From the NCBI GenBank assembly GCA_020633335.1, contig JACKDU010000004.1, positions 1 to 64,000 on the forward strand: a DNA stretch of 64,000 bases. The letters run 5' to 3'. This DNA comes from Myxococcales bacterium. Its GTDB lineage: Bacteria > Myxococcota_A > Polyangia > Nannocystales > Nannocystaceae. Below are positions 7,946-17,076 of this stretch, piece by piece. A model generated the notes under the pieces. It did no database searches. It was not told where the DNA came from and saw only the letters and a list, made by a program, of their open reading frames with translations. Position numbers and translations under genes: made by a program. Positions within the stretch are counted from its first letter, which is position 1, and every line of letters starts with the position of its first letter.

Positions 7946-10798
7946 CTAGCCCTGGCCGATCGCGATGAAGTGGAAGCGCCGCCAGGAGTGGTCGCCGCTA
8001 CCGTTGCCAGTCTTGATCCGGCAGAAGTCCTTCTTCGACGTGACGACCACGGCGTTGTCCCTGGTGTCGCCGCCGTCGCCGCCGTTGTTGTCGTCCGGGT
8101 ACTGCTGGGTCACCACGACGGTGACGTTGTCGTTGGCGAAGGGGATGTCGTAGGAGATCTTGCGGCACTTGCCGTCGGTCGAGACCGAGAAGCCGCCCCC
8201 GCAGATCTTCGTGCCGCTCCCGTCGACCGATCCGCGGATGATCTTGAGGTCGTTCTCGTACTGACCGCTCGCCTCTGGGCCGATGAAGACCGTGTCCTGG
8301 TTCCAGGCGCCGTCGAGCGAGTCCTTGATCGGGTAGGACCGGGTCGTGTTGTTGAACTTGTAGGACTTCGCGGTCGCCGCGTAGTCCTGGAGCGCGAGCG
8401 GCGTCCACCCCCGCCAGGAGTAGGTGCAGTCGCCGCGGAGCCAGATCACGATCTGGGCGCTCTCGTAGACGTGGGCAATCCCGGCGACGAAGCGGGTCCT
8501 GGACTGCCGGATGTAGAGCCGGATGAAATCCGACCCGTGCCCCCAGCGGGTGGTGTGGCCCTCGAATTGGGCCATCAACGACCCCCGGTTCGAGGCGTCC
8601 GTGTGGACGTGGGGCCGGCAGATCTCGAGCTTGTAGTAGCCGTGCGCCCAGCCATCGACCTCGTCGAAGACGACCGGATAGAACTTGTTGACGTCGCCGC
8701 CGACCTTGAACTCGCCGTGGCCGATCGCCAGCTGGCCGACGCTCATCCGACCGGTGACGCTGCCGGTCCCGCTCACGCTGAGGTTGCCGTTGGCCGTCAG
8801 ATCGCCGGCGAAGAGCGCCTTGTACGCGTTGCTGCTTGCGTTGCCGTCGCGGACATGGAGGCCGACGCTGTTGCCCTCGATCCGGTGCCAGTAGCGGTTG
8901 CTGTGGTGGAAGCGGATGCTGGTCCCGACCTCGGGGACGACCGGCGGGCTCACGTCGTCCTGCTTGAGCTCGAGGAAGAGCTTGACCCCGCCCGCGCTCT
9001 CCCCCTTCCCGCGGTAGAGGAGCGCGTGCCCGTCCTCCTTGGAGACCAGCGCCCGGCCGTAGATCGCGGCCTGCTGGGAGAAGGTCGCGTCGCCGGCGAC
9101 GCTCAGCCCGGCGCCGACGCTCGCGCCTGCGCCGACGCTCAACCCCTTGCCGACCTTCGCGTCCCCCGAGACGTCGAGCGCGCTGGTGCTGTCGGCGGTG
9201 CCGACCGTCACCTTGCCGGCGATGCTCGCCGCCCCGCCGACGCTGAGCCCCTGATCGACGGTCGCGCTCCCGCTCACGTCGAGCTTCTTCCGGGCCGCGT
9301 CGGTGCCGATCGTCACGTCGCCGCCGAGGCTCGTCGCCCCGGACACACCCAGGGTCTTGGCGACGGTCGCCGCCCCGCTCACGCCGAGGTCCTTGGCGAC
9401 CGCGAGGTGGGAGTCGATCCGCGCCCGCGACCAGTCGCCGCCGAAGTTGAAGACGAGGTCGGTCGCCTGATCGACGATCGCCCGCCCCGGGTTGCCGTGC
9501 CGGCTCGAGTGGCCGAAGTAGAGGTCGTAGGCCCGGACCGTCGCGGTCGCCTGCTCGGCGCTGTCGAGCTTGCTCAGCTTGCCGCCGTAGACGACGTCGC
9601 CGGCGACGTCGAGGCCGCCCTGCACCTGGTGGCGATCGAGCGGCGCGTGGAGCTTGACCCGGTCGAAGTCGATCGCGGCGTTCGCCGAGTCCAGGACCGC
9701 CTGGTTCTCGCCGCCGTACTTCTTGGCCTTGGCCTCGGGATCGACCAGGCGCGCCTGCTGGTTCGCCCGCCAGGCGTAGGTGCGGGCGCCGCGGAGCCAG
9801 ACCACGAAGTAGCGGCCGGCCTTCGGGACCGTGTAGTGCGCGACGAAGCGCTTCGACTGGTGGATCTCGAGGGAGACGAAGGTCGAGCCGTTGCTGCCGT
9901 CGGGCGCGTGGACCCGGAAGGCGGCGAGCATCGAGCCCGCGTTGGCGGCGTCGGCGTTGGCGTTCGGCCGCGAGATCTCGAGATCGAGCGCGCCCGAGCC
10001 CCAGCCGAGATCCTCGAAGACGACCGGGTAGAACTTCGCCTCCTCGCCCTCGACCCGGAAGCTCTTCTCGCGGACGTGGAGCTCGTCGACCTTGGCGAGG
10101 CCGCGGACGTCGACCGAGGCCTCTGGATCGGCCGTGCCGACGCCGAGGCGATCGTTCATCGACACCGCGCCGTCGACCAGGAGGGTCCGCGGCCGCGCCG
10201 GCCCGCCGGTCCGGATCGTCGGCGAGGCGCTCCCCTCCTCGGTCGGGAAGCGGACGCCAGCGCGCACCCGGATCGGATCGGGATCGTCGAAGGTGCAGGT
10301 CCCGTCGCCGCCGACGTGGACCCGCGCGAGCGGGACGGCGCCGGCGACCCCGGGCTCCTGACCCGCGGGGTAGAAGTGGACCTTCGGCGTCTCGCGCACC
10401 CGGGTCGCGCCGCGGGTGCCGGCCTCCTCCGAGGTCCCGCCCTGCTCGCGATCGTCGACCTCGCCGTAGACCAGCGCGACGTCGACCGCCGCCCCCTGAT
10501 AGTCGTGGGGGATCGCGACGCCGGCCATCGCCTCGGTGAGGACGAGGAGGCGGCCGTCGCGGTCGATCGCCGTGCCGGCGCCGATCCGCAGGGTCCACGC
10601 GGCGGTGGTCGTGACCACCAGGCCGCGCGCGACCCCCTCGCAGGTCATCAGGTCGAGGCCGCGGCGGATCCGATCGACGAGGTAGCGCTGGAGGTCGACG
10701 AAGTCCTGGGATCCGAGGAACTGGCCGTCGAAGTAGCGGACGCGGCTGTCGATCTCGGCCTCGGGGTAGAGGGTGTAGATCGTGGTCTCGTTGGGCAT
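7946..10798 (-). CDS. eCIS tail fibre / receptor-binding protein
   Basis: This 950-residue protein closes the injection-system operon. The N-terminus (about residues 1-200; RVRYFDGQFLGSQDFVDLQRYL) resembles the attachment part found in fibre proteins of such operons. Residues about 400-690 are a run of short repeats of the type LSVGGAASIAGKVTVG, as in trimeric beta-helical phage fibres. Two copies of one globular domain flank this shaft, at about 255-345 and 703-790. Each begins KFYPVVF and contains LEI(S/C)RP and a WLRG..TY(A/S)WR motif. They are probable ligand-binding heads. Gly and Asp are enriched and no signal peptide is present. The gene lies 39 bases after the gpI-like gene. Confidence 0.75.
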   Translation of the reverse strand: MPNETTIYTLYPEAEIDSRVRYFDGQFLGSQDFVDLQRYLVDRIRRGLDLMTCEGVARGLVVTTTAAWTLRIGAGTAIDRDGRLLVLTEAMAGVAIPHDYQGAAVDVALVYGEVDDREQGGTSEEAGTRGATRVRETPKVHFYPAGQEPGVAGAVPLARVHVGGDGTCTFDDPDPIRVRAGVRFPTEEGSASPTIRTGGPARPRTLLVDGAVSMNDRLGVGTADPEASVDVRGLAKVDELHVREKSFRVEGEEAKFYPVVFEDLGWGSGALDLEISRPNANADAANAGSMLAAFRVHAPDGSNGSTFVSLEIHQSKRFVAHYTVPKAGRYFVVWLRGARTYAWRANQQARLVDPEAKAKKYGGENQAVLDSANAAIDFDRVKLHAPLDRHQVQGGLDVAGDVVYGGKLSKLDSAEQATATVRAYDLYFGHSSRHGNPGRAIVDQATDLVFNFGGDWSRARIDSHLAVAKDLGVSGAATVAKTLGVSGATSLGGDVTIGTDAARKKLDVSGSATVDQGLSVGGAASIAGKVTVGTADSTSALDVSGDAKVGKGLSVGAGASVGAGLSVAGDATFSQQAAIYGRALVSKEDGHALLYRGKGESAGGVKLFLELKQDDVSPPVVPEVGTSIRFHHSNRYWHRIEGNSVGLHVRDGNASSNAYKALFAGDLTANGNLSVSGTGSVTGRMSVGQLAIGHGEFKVGGDVNKFYPVVFDEVDGWAHGYYKLEICRPHVHTDASNRGSLMAQFEGHTTRWGHGSDFIRLYIRQSRTRFVAGIAHVYESAQIVIWLRGDCTYSWRGWTPLALQDYAATAKSYKFNNTTRSYPIKDSLDGAWNQDTVFIGPEASGQYENDLKIIRGSVDGSGTKICGGGFSVSTDGKCRKISYDIPFANDNVTVVVTQQYPDDNNGGDGGDTRDNAVVVTSKKDFCRIKTGNGSGDHSWRRFHFIAIGQG

Positions 10799-10837
10799 TG
10801 CCGATCCTTGCGAGTGCGGGCTAGAGGGCTGCGCCGA

Positions 10838-11485
10838 TCAGGCGCCGGGGGTGTAGGACTGGCTCCCGAGGAGCGTGTTGACGCCGACCCGGATCGTCGA
10901 GCGCCCGCTCTCGGGGTCATCGACGATCTGCATCGACGGGAAGTGGTAGCGGACGCCGTAGAAGGTGTGGGCCGGCTTCTCCTGGTCGATGAGCGCGCGC
11001 ATCGCCCGGTCGGTGCGGGCGAGCCCCTCGGGGTCGCGCTGCGGGAGCGTCACCTCGACCTGGAAGAAGTGGGGGATCGTCGCGAACTCGAAGATCTTCA
11101 CCGAGTCGTCGAGGCCGACGTAGATCTCGAGCATCCGCCGCAGCCCCTCCTTGGTCCCGCGGAGGCGGTAGAGCGGGACCGCCTGGGCGACCACACGGCG
11201 GCGGGTCTCGTCGTCCCACTCGTCGCGGAGCGAGCACGCGACCCAGCGCGCGAGCCAGGGGATGAACTCGGCCGGCGCCCGGCGATCGGCGGCCTCGCCG
11301 GGGCCGGGGCGGAAGTAGGTGTGGATCCGATCGAGGACCTGGACGAGCCCGGGCTCGGTCGGCGTCGTGACCCCCTCGACCGGCCCGCTGAGGCCGTCGA
11401 GGATCGCCTCGAAGGCGATGAGGAGGCGCCCGAGGGCGGGATCCCGGCGCATCCACGCCGGCAAGAGATCGGCGTAGCCGCTCAT
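10838..11485 (-). CDS. eCIS baseplate protein, phage P2 gpI-like tail protein
   Basis: The 215-residue product matches the phage tail protein I type by its pattern: LPAWMRRD near the start, and EWDDETRRRVVAQAVPLYRLRGTKEGLRRMLEIY in the middle, where strings such as PLYRLRGTKEGL are the family hallmark. In P2-type and eCIS particles this protein joins the baseplate wedge to the fibre, which fits the fibre gene just downstream. The start codon overlaps the stop of the upstream baseplate gene by four bases, implying translational coupling. Confidence 0.75.
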   Translation of the reverse strand: MSGYADLLPAWMRRDPALGRLLIAFEAILDGLSGPVEGVTTPTEPGLVQVLDRIHTYFRPGPGEAADRRAPAEFIPWLARWVACSLRDEWDDETRRRVVAQAVPLYRLRGTKEGLRRMLEIYVGLDDSVKIFEFATIPHFFQVEVTLPQRDPEGLARTDRAMRALIDQEKPAHTFYGVRYHFPSMQIVDDPESGRSTIRVGVNTLLGSQSYTPGA

Positions 11486-12447
11486 TGCGAGACCTCCTCC
11501 CAGCCGCCGCTGGCGAGCGGCTCAAAGAGGCGGATCTTGGTCCGCCCGGAGCCGTGGACCGCGATCTCGTGGGGATAGATCGCGAGGCCGATGACCTCGG
11601 CGCGCTCGTTCTTGAGGGAGCGGTTGGCGTCGTCGACGATCAGCGAGACCCTGGCGACGAAGTCGACGCCGTCGATCGCGTCGATCCGGCGGTAGAGGTC
11701 GGAGAGGAAGACCTCGGCGCCGATCTTCATCCCCTCGCCGTCGGCCCCGCCGCCGGCGTAGGGCGAGTAGTAGCTGTCGATCGTCGCCCAGATCTTCTGG
11801 TGGATCGTCGCCGGCACCGCGCCCTCGTCGAGGTAGACGTCGGTGAGCACCGGCACGTAGACCTTGGCCACCGCGGCGACGTGGACCTGGGCGGTCAGGA
11901 GGCGCCGCGGCTCGAAGAAGGCCTGGAGCGCGCCGAGCTGCGCCTTGCTGGCGATCACCCGATCGCGGGGGATGATGACGACCGAGACGTGGCCGGGCGC
12001 GAGCGCCCGCTTCGTCTTCGCGTCGACGTTGCGATCGGCGAGGCAGACCACCTGCTCGAGCTCCGCGCCCGCACCGAGCGCCTGGCCCTCGGGGCTGGCG
12101 GGGAACTCGTCCTTCGCCAGGTGGACGAAGTCGGCGGCCGTCGCCGCCCGATAGCGGGTCCAGAGCGCCTCGAGCGTGCTCTGGAGCGTCGCCTCGATGT
12201 CGCCCTCGCCGCCCGCCCCGGCGCCCGCGAGGAGCTCGAGGAAGGCGCGGGTCATCGCGTCGGTCTCGCGCCCCGCCCGGTAGCCGATGATCTCGGTCAC
12301 CCAGGCGAGGAGCTCGATCACCGCGATGCCGGTGTCGGCGGGGCCGTGGTCGGTCCAATCGGGGGCGAGCGCCGGGATCCGCGAGCGCGCCTCGGAGACG
12401 AGGTCGTCGTAGCGGATCTCGGGGACGCCTGGGAGCTCGTGGGACAT
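11482..12447 (-). CDS. eCIS baseplate wedge protein, baseplate J-like (small)
   Basis: The 321-residue product starts with PEIRYDDLVSEARSRIPALAPDWTDHGPADTGIAVIELLAWV. The part from WTDHGPADTGI is typical of baseplate J/gp47-like wedge subunits in contractile tails, and LSDLYRRIDAIDGVDFV near the end is the usual C-terminal signature. It is shorter than the partner encoded just upstream (1074 residues), and the two may form a heteromeric wedge. It starts one base after the upstream stop and overlaps the next gene by four bases. Confidence 0.75.
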   Translation of the reverse strand: MSHELPGVPEIRYDDLVSEARSRIPALAPDWTDHGPADTGIAVIELLAWVTEIIGYRAGRETDAMTRAFLELLAGAGAGGEGDIEATLQSTLEALWTRYRAATAADFVHLAKDEFPASPEGQALGAGAELEQVVCLADRNVDAKTKRALAPGHVSVVIIPRDRVIASKAQLGALQAFFEPRRLLTAQVHVAAVAKVYVPVLTDVYLDEGAVPATIHQKIWATIDSYYSPYAGGGADGEGMKIGAEVFLSDLYRRIDAIDGVDFVARVSLIVDDANRSLKNERAEVIGLAIYPHEIAVHGSGRTKIRLFEPLASGGWEEVSQ

Positions 12448-12448
12448 C

Positions 12449-15400
12449 TCAGTCGACCTCCTCGACGGGGACGGTGAGGACGATCTCGTGATCGCCGGAG
12501 TAGATCAGGGCGCCGGTGAGGGCCCGCCGCAGCTCCTCGGAGAGCGCCTCGGTGTCGGCGGGGAGCGGCGGATCGGTGATCAGCTCGAGGTCGCGGATAT
12601 GCGAGACCCCGTCGATCGCGGTGATCAGCCGGTAGAGGTGGGAGCGCCGGGGGATCCGGCCGAAGTCCCAGCCCTCGCCGAGCTCACCGCCGGTGAGCGG
12701 GTGGAGGAAGCGGCGGATCGCCGCGTTGACCTCGGTGCTGAGGCGATCGGCGGCGGCGTCGGCCGACGCCACCAGGTCGACGCGGGCCGTCACCTTGATC
12801 CAGCGGGGCCCGGAGACCGCGAGGCGGGTCGGCGGCGCGCAGCGCTCGCGGAGGTAGGACTCGACCCGCTCGAGGAGCCCGAGGCTCGGCACCGGCTGAT
12901 CGGCGTCGCTCTGGGGGACGATGATCACCCGGACGTCGGCCGCCCGGGCGCCGATCGCCGCGGTGTCCTCGGGGGTCCCATCGAGGACGATCCAGCCGCG
13001 GGCGTCGGTCTTGGGCGCCCCCTGGGCGCCGCTGTCGAGCGCCGAGAGATCGACGACCATGTCGATCGGGTTGAACTTGGCGGTCATCACGTGGGCGCGG
13101 ACGACCTCCTGAGCTGACTCAATGGCCAGGTCATGGAAGTCGACGGCGGTCACCGCCCGGCCGCGGTGGCGGAGGACGCGGGGGCCGCGGGCGCGCACGC
13201 GGGCGGCGGCCTCAAGGGAGGTTCCGCCGCTCGCCGCCTCGTGGTTGGCGACCGAGTCGACGAAGCGGATCGTCGTCTTGAGGGCGTTGACGGCCCCCAC
13301 CGGGCGGTTGCCCCGGGGGCCGCCGCCGGTCCGATAGAGCGCCATCCGCAGGTTCGCGTCGCCCTTGGGCGGGACCCGGCCGTGGCGGCCGTCGCCGAAG
13401 GTGACGAGCCCGCTCGCCGCGTCGATCACGTAGACCCGCTCGTCGGCGCCGGCGGCCTCGAAGGAGGCGACCGGGAGCCAGCGGATCCACGCGGCCTTGA
13501 GCTCGCCGTCGCTGCGGCGCTCGATCGTCAGGCGCTCGGCGCCGAGCTCGGCCTCGAGCGCCTGGAGATCGTACTCGGTGTACTCGGCGCGCTCGCGGAC
13601 CTCGACGCGCTCGCCGGCGAGGACCGGGGCGGCGACGGTCTGGAAGCGCTGGCCGGGGGCGCCGGTCGACGACCCGAGCACCTCGAGGCGCCGGGTGAGC
13701 GCGTGGGCGGCCCAGGTCGTGTTGAGGAGGATCCGCCCGACCCGCGGGTAGGAGCGGAAGGCGCCCGCCCGCAGGCGCACCCGGAGCCAGTGGGCGCTGC
13801 GCCCGAAGAGCTCGACCTCGTTCATGGTCGACGGGCCGACGAAGCGGATCCGGCCGCGATCGCGGAGCGCGTCGGTCTCGTCGCGGACGCCGAGGCTCGT
13901 CCACCCCCGCGGGCCCAGGTACTCCCAGACGAGGCGCGGGCGATCGACCGGCGAGGGCATCTCCTCGGGCGGCGCCGTGTCGGCCGGATCCGGGGGATAG
14001 ACCAGCCCGAAGAGATCGATCGGCCGGGCCGGGAAGGCCCGATCGAAGGCGAGGTAGACCGTCGGCTCGGCGCAGAGGCCCTCCATCTCCGCCGGCCGGG
14101 TCTCGAAGGCCCGCACCCACCCCGCCTCGAGCGCGTCCGTGATCTCGACGATCGAGCCGAGGTTGCCCTTGAGAGAGGGCCCGTAGACGATCGACTTGAC
14201 CTCGTGCTTGAACGCGAAGACCGGCGCCTCGATGATCGGCGGCCGCAGGGTCGACTGGACCAGCTCCCAGGTCTTCGAATTCGCGTTGTAGGCGACCCGC
14301 TCGGCCGCCCCGTAGTCGCCGACCGCCAGGCGGATCCGCAGCCAGCGGCCGCGCTGACCGGCGACCTTCACCTCGGGGACGCTCGCCGGCAGGGTGAAGG
14401 TGACCTGGCCGACCTTGGTGAGCGCGAGGGTGCCATCGCTGAAGGTGTAGGGGTTCGCGTCGCCGACCGCGTCATCGCTCCCCGACGAGCGGCCGATCTC
14501 GGTCCAGCCCCCCGCGTCGTTGCGGAGCTCCCAGATCAGGCGGAGATCGGCGCTGGCGACCGGCGTCTTGCCCTCCGCCTGGGCGGCGAGCGCGAGGCTC
14601 ACCGCCATCGTCACCTTGGTGCCCGCGGCCTGGCTGAGCGCGTCGCCGCCGTCGACGTAGAAGACGGTCCCCGCCGAGGGGACCTCGCCGAAGGGGACGA
14701 GGTCGAGGCTCGGGTCGAGCTTGGTCGCGTCGCGGAGCGCGATCGTCGGCCGGATCCCCGCGCCCTCCGAGATCGCGTCGATCGTCCCGGCGCGGATCCT
14801 CGGGAAGGCCGCGACCGCGGCGGCGCCGCTGGTCTCGTCGGCGCTCAGGAGCGGCTCGACGTCGAGGCGCGCCCGCAGCCAGGCGCGCTCGTGCCCGGCG
14901 AGGTCGAGGCGGCTGAGCACCGGCAGCGACGCGATCTTGACGACATAAAAGTGGCTCCCGGAGATCGTCGTGCGCGACGCGGTCGCCTCGACCGGCTGCC
15001 ACGCCGCCCCGTCCCAGATCGACCAGCGGAGCGGGAGCGACTCGATCGCCACGTCCTTCTCGAGGCGGATCGAGAGCGCGACCGAGGTCACGCCGACGCG
15101 CTCGAGGGCCGCCGGCGCGGCGAAGTAGAGCTCGTGGACGCCGCGCTCGCGCGGGGCGAAGAGGGCGACGTCGCCAGCGGTCCAGCCGCAGAAGACCGAC
15201 GAGGTCTCGTCGAGGCGATCGACGCGGGCGTCGTGGACGTAGCCGGCGATCAGGCGGGTCCGGGTGACGACGAGCTCGTCCTCGGTCTCGAAGATGATCT
15301 CGTCGGGCGAGGTGTCGTCGTCGTCCGCGGTCGCGCCCACCCGGGTTCCGGCCGGGATCACCGCGTCGTCCGGCGCCTTGTCGACCAGGTAGAAGGTGAG

Positions 15401-15673
15401 CGGCACGCGGGCAGGCCCGGGGGGCTGCGGCCGGACCCCGAGGAGGAGGAGGAAGGCGTCGAGGGCCGCCTCGGGGATCGCGTTGACCGCGGCGATCCCC
15501 TGGGTCGCCATGTCGCCGAAGATCCGCGCGAGGGCGCCGAGGGGATCGAGCGCGGTGGCCGGGGAGCGGCGCCACGCGCCGCCGCTGAGGCCCTCGAGCA
15601 TCGCCTCGACCTGGGTGACGATCTCGGCCGACGAGCGCCGATCGATCTTCGGGGCCTGGAGCTCGTCAGACAT
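12449..15673 (-). CDS. eCIS baseplate wedge protein, baseplate J/gp47-like (large)
   Basis: This 1074-residue protein begins with a helical N-terminal part (PLGALARIFGDMATQGIAAVN) followed by a stretch around VPLTFYLVDKAPDDAVIPAGTRVG, which is the beta-rich entry of J-type baseplate proteins. The C-terminal third has VDLVASADAAADRLSTEVNAAIRRFLHPLTGG and the closing motif SHLYRLITAIDGVSHI, both typical of this family. Long Ig-like beta regions in the middle explain the extra length. It forms the baseplate wedge around the spike. Its start overlaps the gp25-like gene by eight bases. Confidence 0.8.
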   Translation of the reverse strand: MSDELQAPKIDRRSSAEIVTQVEAMLEGLSGGAWRRSPATALDPLGALARIFGDMATQGIAAVNAIPEAALDAFLLLLGVRPQPPGPARVPLTFYLVDKAPDDAVIPAGTRVGATADDDDTSPDEIIFETEDELVVTRTRLIAGYVHDARVDRLDETSSVFCGWTAGDVALFAPRERGVHELYFAAPAALERVGVTSVALSIRLEKDVAIESLPLRWSIWDGAAWQPVEATASRTTISGSHFYVVKIASLPVLSRLDLAGHERAWLRARLDVEPLLSADETSGAAAVAAFPRIRAGTIDAISEGAGIRPTIALRDATKLDPSLDLVPFGEVPSAGTVFYVDGGDALSQAAGTKVTMAVSLALAAQAEGKTPVASADLRLIWELRNDAGGWTEIGRSSGSDDAVGDANPYTFSDGTLALTKVGQVTFTLPASVPEVKVAGQRGRWLRIRLAVGDYGAAERVAYNANSKTWELVQSTLRPPIIEAPVFAFKHEVKSIVYGPSLKGNLGSIVEITDALEAGWVRAFETRPAEMEGLCAEPTVYLAFDRAFPARPIDLFGLVYPPDPADTAPPEEMPSPVDRPRLVWEYLGPRGWTSLGVRDETDALRDRGRIRFVGPSTMNEVELFGRSAHWLRVRLRAGAFRSYPRVGRILLNTTWAAHALTRRLEVLGSSTGAPGQRFQTVAAPVLAGERVEVRERAEYTEYDLQALEAELGAERLTIERRSDGELKAAWIRWLPVASFEAAGADERVYVIDAASGLVTFGDGRHGRVPPKGDANLRMALYRTGGGPRGNRPVGAVNALKTTIRFVDSVANHEAASGGTSLEAAARVRARGPRVLRHRGRAVTAVDFHDLAIESAQEVVRAHVMTAKFNPIDMVVDLSALDSGAQGAPKTDARGWIVLDGTPEDTAAIGARAADVRVIIVPQSDADQPVPSLGLLERVESYLRERCAPPTRLAVSGPRWIKVTARVDLVASADAAADRLSTEVNAAIRRFLHPLTGGELGEGWDFGRIPRRSHLYRLITAIDGVSHIRDLELITDPPLPADTEALSEELRRALTGALIYSGDHEIVLTVPVEEVD

Positions 15674-16070
15674 TGCCGCCTCCGCTCTCGAGGTAGAAGG
15701 GGTAGACGAGCGAGAAGCGCGAGTTCACCGAGCGGAGGCGGTAGTCGATCTCGATCCGCAGGAGGTTGCGCACCTCCTCGTCGGGGATCACCTCGATCCC
15801 GAGGATGTCGATCCGCGGCTCAAAGCGGCTCAGCGCCGTGAAGATCGCCCGGTTGATCTGGCCGACGAGCGAGGCGCTCGGGGTCGAGAAGACCAGGTCA
15901 TGGATCGCGCAGCCGAAGTCCGGCCGCATCAGCCGCTCGCCGGGGGCGGTCTCGAGGATCGCCCAGATCGAGCTCTGGACGCACTCCTCGTCGCTCGCCA
16001 CCTCGAGGCGACCGTCGACGAAGCGCGGCGGTGAGGTCCATCCCTTGCCGAGGAAATCTCGTGCCATCAC
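15666..16070 (-). CDS. eCIS baseplate protein, gp25/GPW-like
   Basis: The 134-residue product has the size and signature of T4 gp25/P2 gpW-like proteins: IWAILETAPGERLMRPDFGCAIHDLVF, with the conserved ERxMRPDFG box, then RIDILGIEV and a final beta part. These proteins join sheath and baseplate wedge and nucleate sheath assembly. The gene overlaps its neighbours on both sides (four bases with the PAAR gene and eight with the J-like gene). The second Met is an equally possible start. Confidence 0.85.
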   Translation of the reverse strand: MMARDFLGKGWTSPPRFVDGRLEVASDEECVQSSIWAILETAPGERLMRPDFGCAIHDLVFSTPSASLVGQINRAIFTALSRFEPRIDILGIEVIPDEEVRNLLRIEIDYRLRSVNSRFSLVYPFYLESGGGNV

Positions 16071-16396
16071 ACACCCTTCACCTTGGTCTGGCCGGCGTTG
16101 GAGATCGTCAGCGGGGTCCCGGTGGCGGCCGCGGTCGACTGGCTATCGGCGAGGAGGACCGGCTTCCCCTCGATCTTCACCCGCGTCGATCCGCTCGAAA
16201 ACGTCCCGCTCGTGTCCATCCCGGGGCCGTTCGGCGGCGGCTGCGAGGGGCAGCCAGAGACCGTCCAGGAGCCCGGCTGGAGGACCGCCGGCTGGCCGTC
16301 GATCTTCACCCGCGTGCTCACCGCGGTCGGCATCGCCGTGGCGCCGTGCGAGCACATCACCGACGCCGCCTTGTTGAGGAGGTAGCCCGGCATCAC
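16067..16396 (-). CDS. eCIS spike-tip PAAR-like protein
   Basis: The 109-residue product consists of two similar halves, one around STRVKIDGQPAVLQPGSWTVSGC and one around STRVKIEGKPVLLADSQSTAAATG, each with the VxIxGxPV pattern of PAAR-type caps. PAAR-like proteins form the cone that sharpens the spike of contractile injection systems. It contains an early Cys/His pair (MCSHG), a possible metal ligand. It overlaps the spike gene and the gp25 gene by four bases each, placing it where the tip gene usually lies. Confidence 0.75.
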   Translation of the reverse strand: MMPGYLLNKAASVMCSHGATAMPTAVSTRVKIDGQPAVLQPGSWTVSGCPSQPPPNGPGMDTSGTFSSGSTRVKIEGKPVLLADSQSTAAATGTPLTISNAGQTKVKGV

Positions 16397-17076
16397 TTCA
16401 CCTCCAGGGCGCCGTCGTTGAGCGTCACCCCGCTGGGGCCGTTGATCGTCACCGTGTCGTCGGACTCGATCGCCACCGCGCCGCCGCCGAGCGTCACCCC
16501 GTCGCTCGCGGTGACCGTCAGGACCTTGCAGGTGATCACGACCTCGGCGTCCGGGCTCTCGATGTTGACGTGGGTGCCGGCCTTGAGGTTGATCTTCTTC
16601 TCGGCGACGACCGTCACCTCGCCCTTCGCGGTGTCGAAGGTCAGGGTGTTCTTGCCCTTGGCGTCGAGGATCTCGATCTTCTCGGCGTCCTGGGTGTCGT
16701 CGAGGCGGACCGTGTGGCCGCTCCGCGAGGTCAGCGTCCGGTGATCCTGGCGCTTGGCGTCCTCGACCAGCGGCGGCTGCTTGGCGCTCCAGAGCGCGCC
16801 GAGGACCACCGGGAGCTCGGGGAAGCCGTCGATGAAGGCGATCACGACCTCGTCGTCGATCTCGAAGGGGAGGTGGAGGCCGTGGGCGGCGCCGGCCGCC
16901 GGCCGCATCACCCGCGCCCAGTGCGACTCGGCGTCGGCCGAGACCCGCGGGATCACGACCTTCACGCGGCCGAGCTTGTCGGGGTCCTCGACGTTGGTGA
17001 CCTTGCCGAGCGCGAGGCCGGTGAGGCGGCCGCCGACCGAGCGCTCGGCGTCGCCGAGGATGTCGAAGGGGGTCAT
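16393..17076 (-). CDS. eCIS spike protein, gpV/VgrG C-terminal-like
   Basis: The 227-residue protein has an OB-fold region (GKVTNVEDPDKLGRVKVVIPRV, HWARVMRPAAG, LPFEIDDEVVIAFIDGFPELPVVLGALW) followed by a beta-prism needle of short repeats ending in IESDDTVTINGPSGVTLNDG. This is the gp5/gpV/VgrG C-terminal architecture without a lysozyme or effector extension. The open frame reaches 17955, but the ATG at 17076 overlaps the upstream gpD-like stop by four bases and starts right at the domain, so I place the start there. Together with the next gene it makes a split VgrG-type spike. Confidence 0.85.
   Translation of the reverse strand: MTPFDILGDAERSVGGRLTGLALGKVTNVEDPDKLGRVKVVIPRVSADAESHWARVMRPAAGAAHGLHLPFEIDDEVVIAFIDGFPELPVVLGALWSAKQPPLVEDAKRQDHRTLTSRSGHTVRLDDTQDAEKIEILDAKGKNTLTFDTAKGEVTVVAEKKINLKAGTHVNIESPDAEVVITCKVLTVTASDGVTLGGGAVAIESDDTVTINGPSGVTLNDGALEVK

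Noticed and set aside
5895..7949. Long plus-strand open frame opposite the FG-GAP gene (684 residues, rich in VDVGD-type strings).
   Set aside because: It is the antisense shadow of Asp/Gly repeat codons in a high-GC gene; it has no ribosome-binding site and no recognisable protein pattern.
7970..16034. Very long plus-strand open frames (e.g. 1202 and 902 residues) opposite the eCIS baseplate and fibre genes.
   Set aside because: They are shadows in GC-rich DNA, made of Arg/Ala/Asp/Val low complexity, while the minus strand encodes clear families with overlapping starts and stops.
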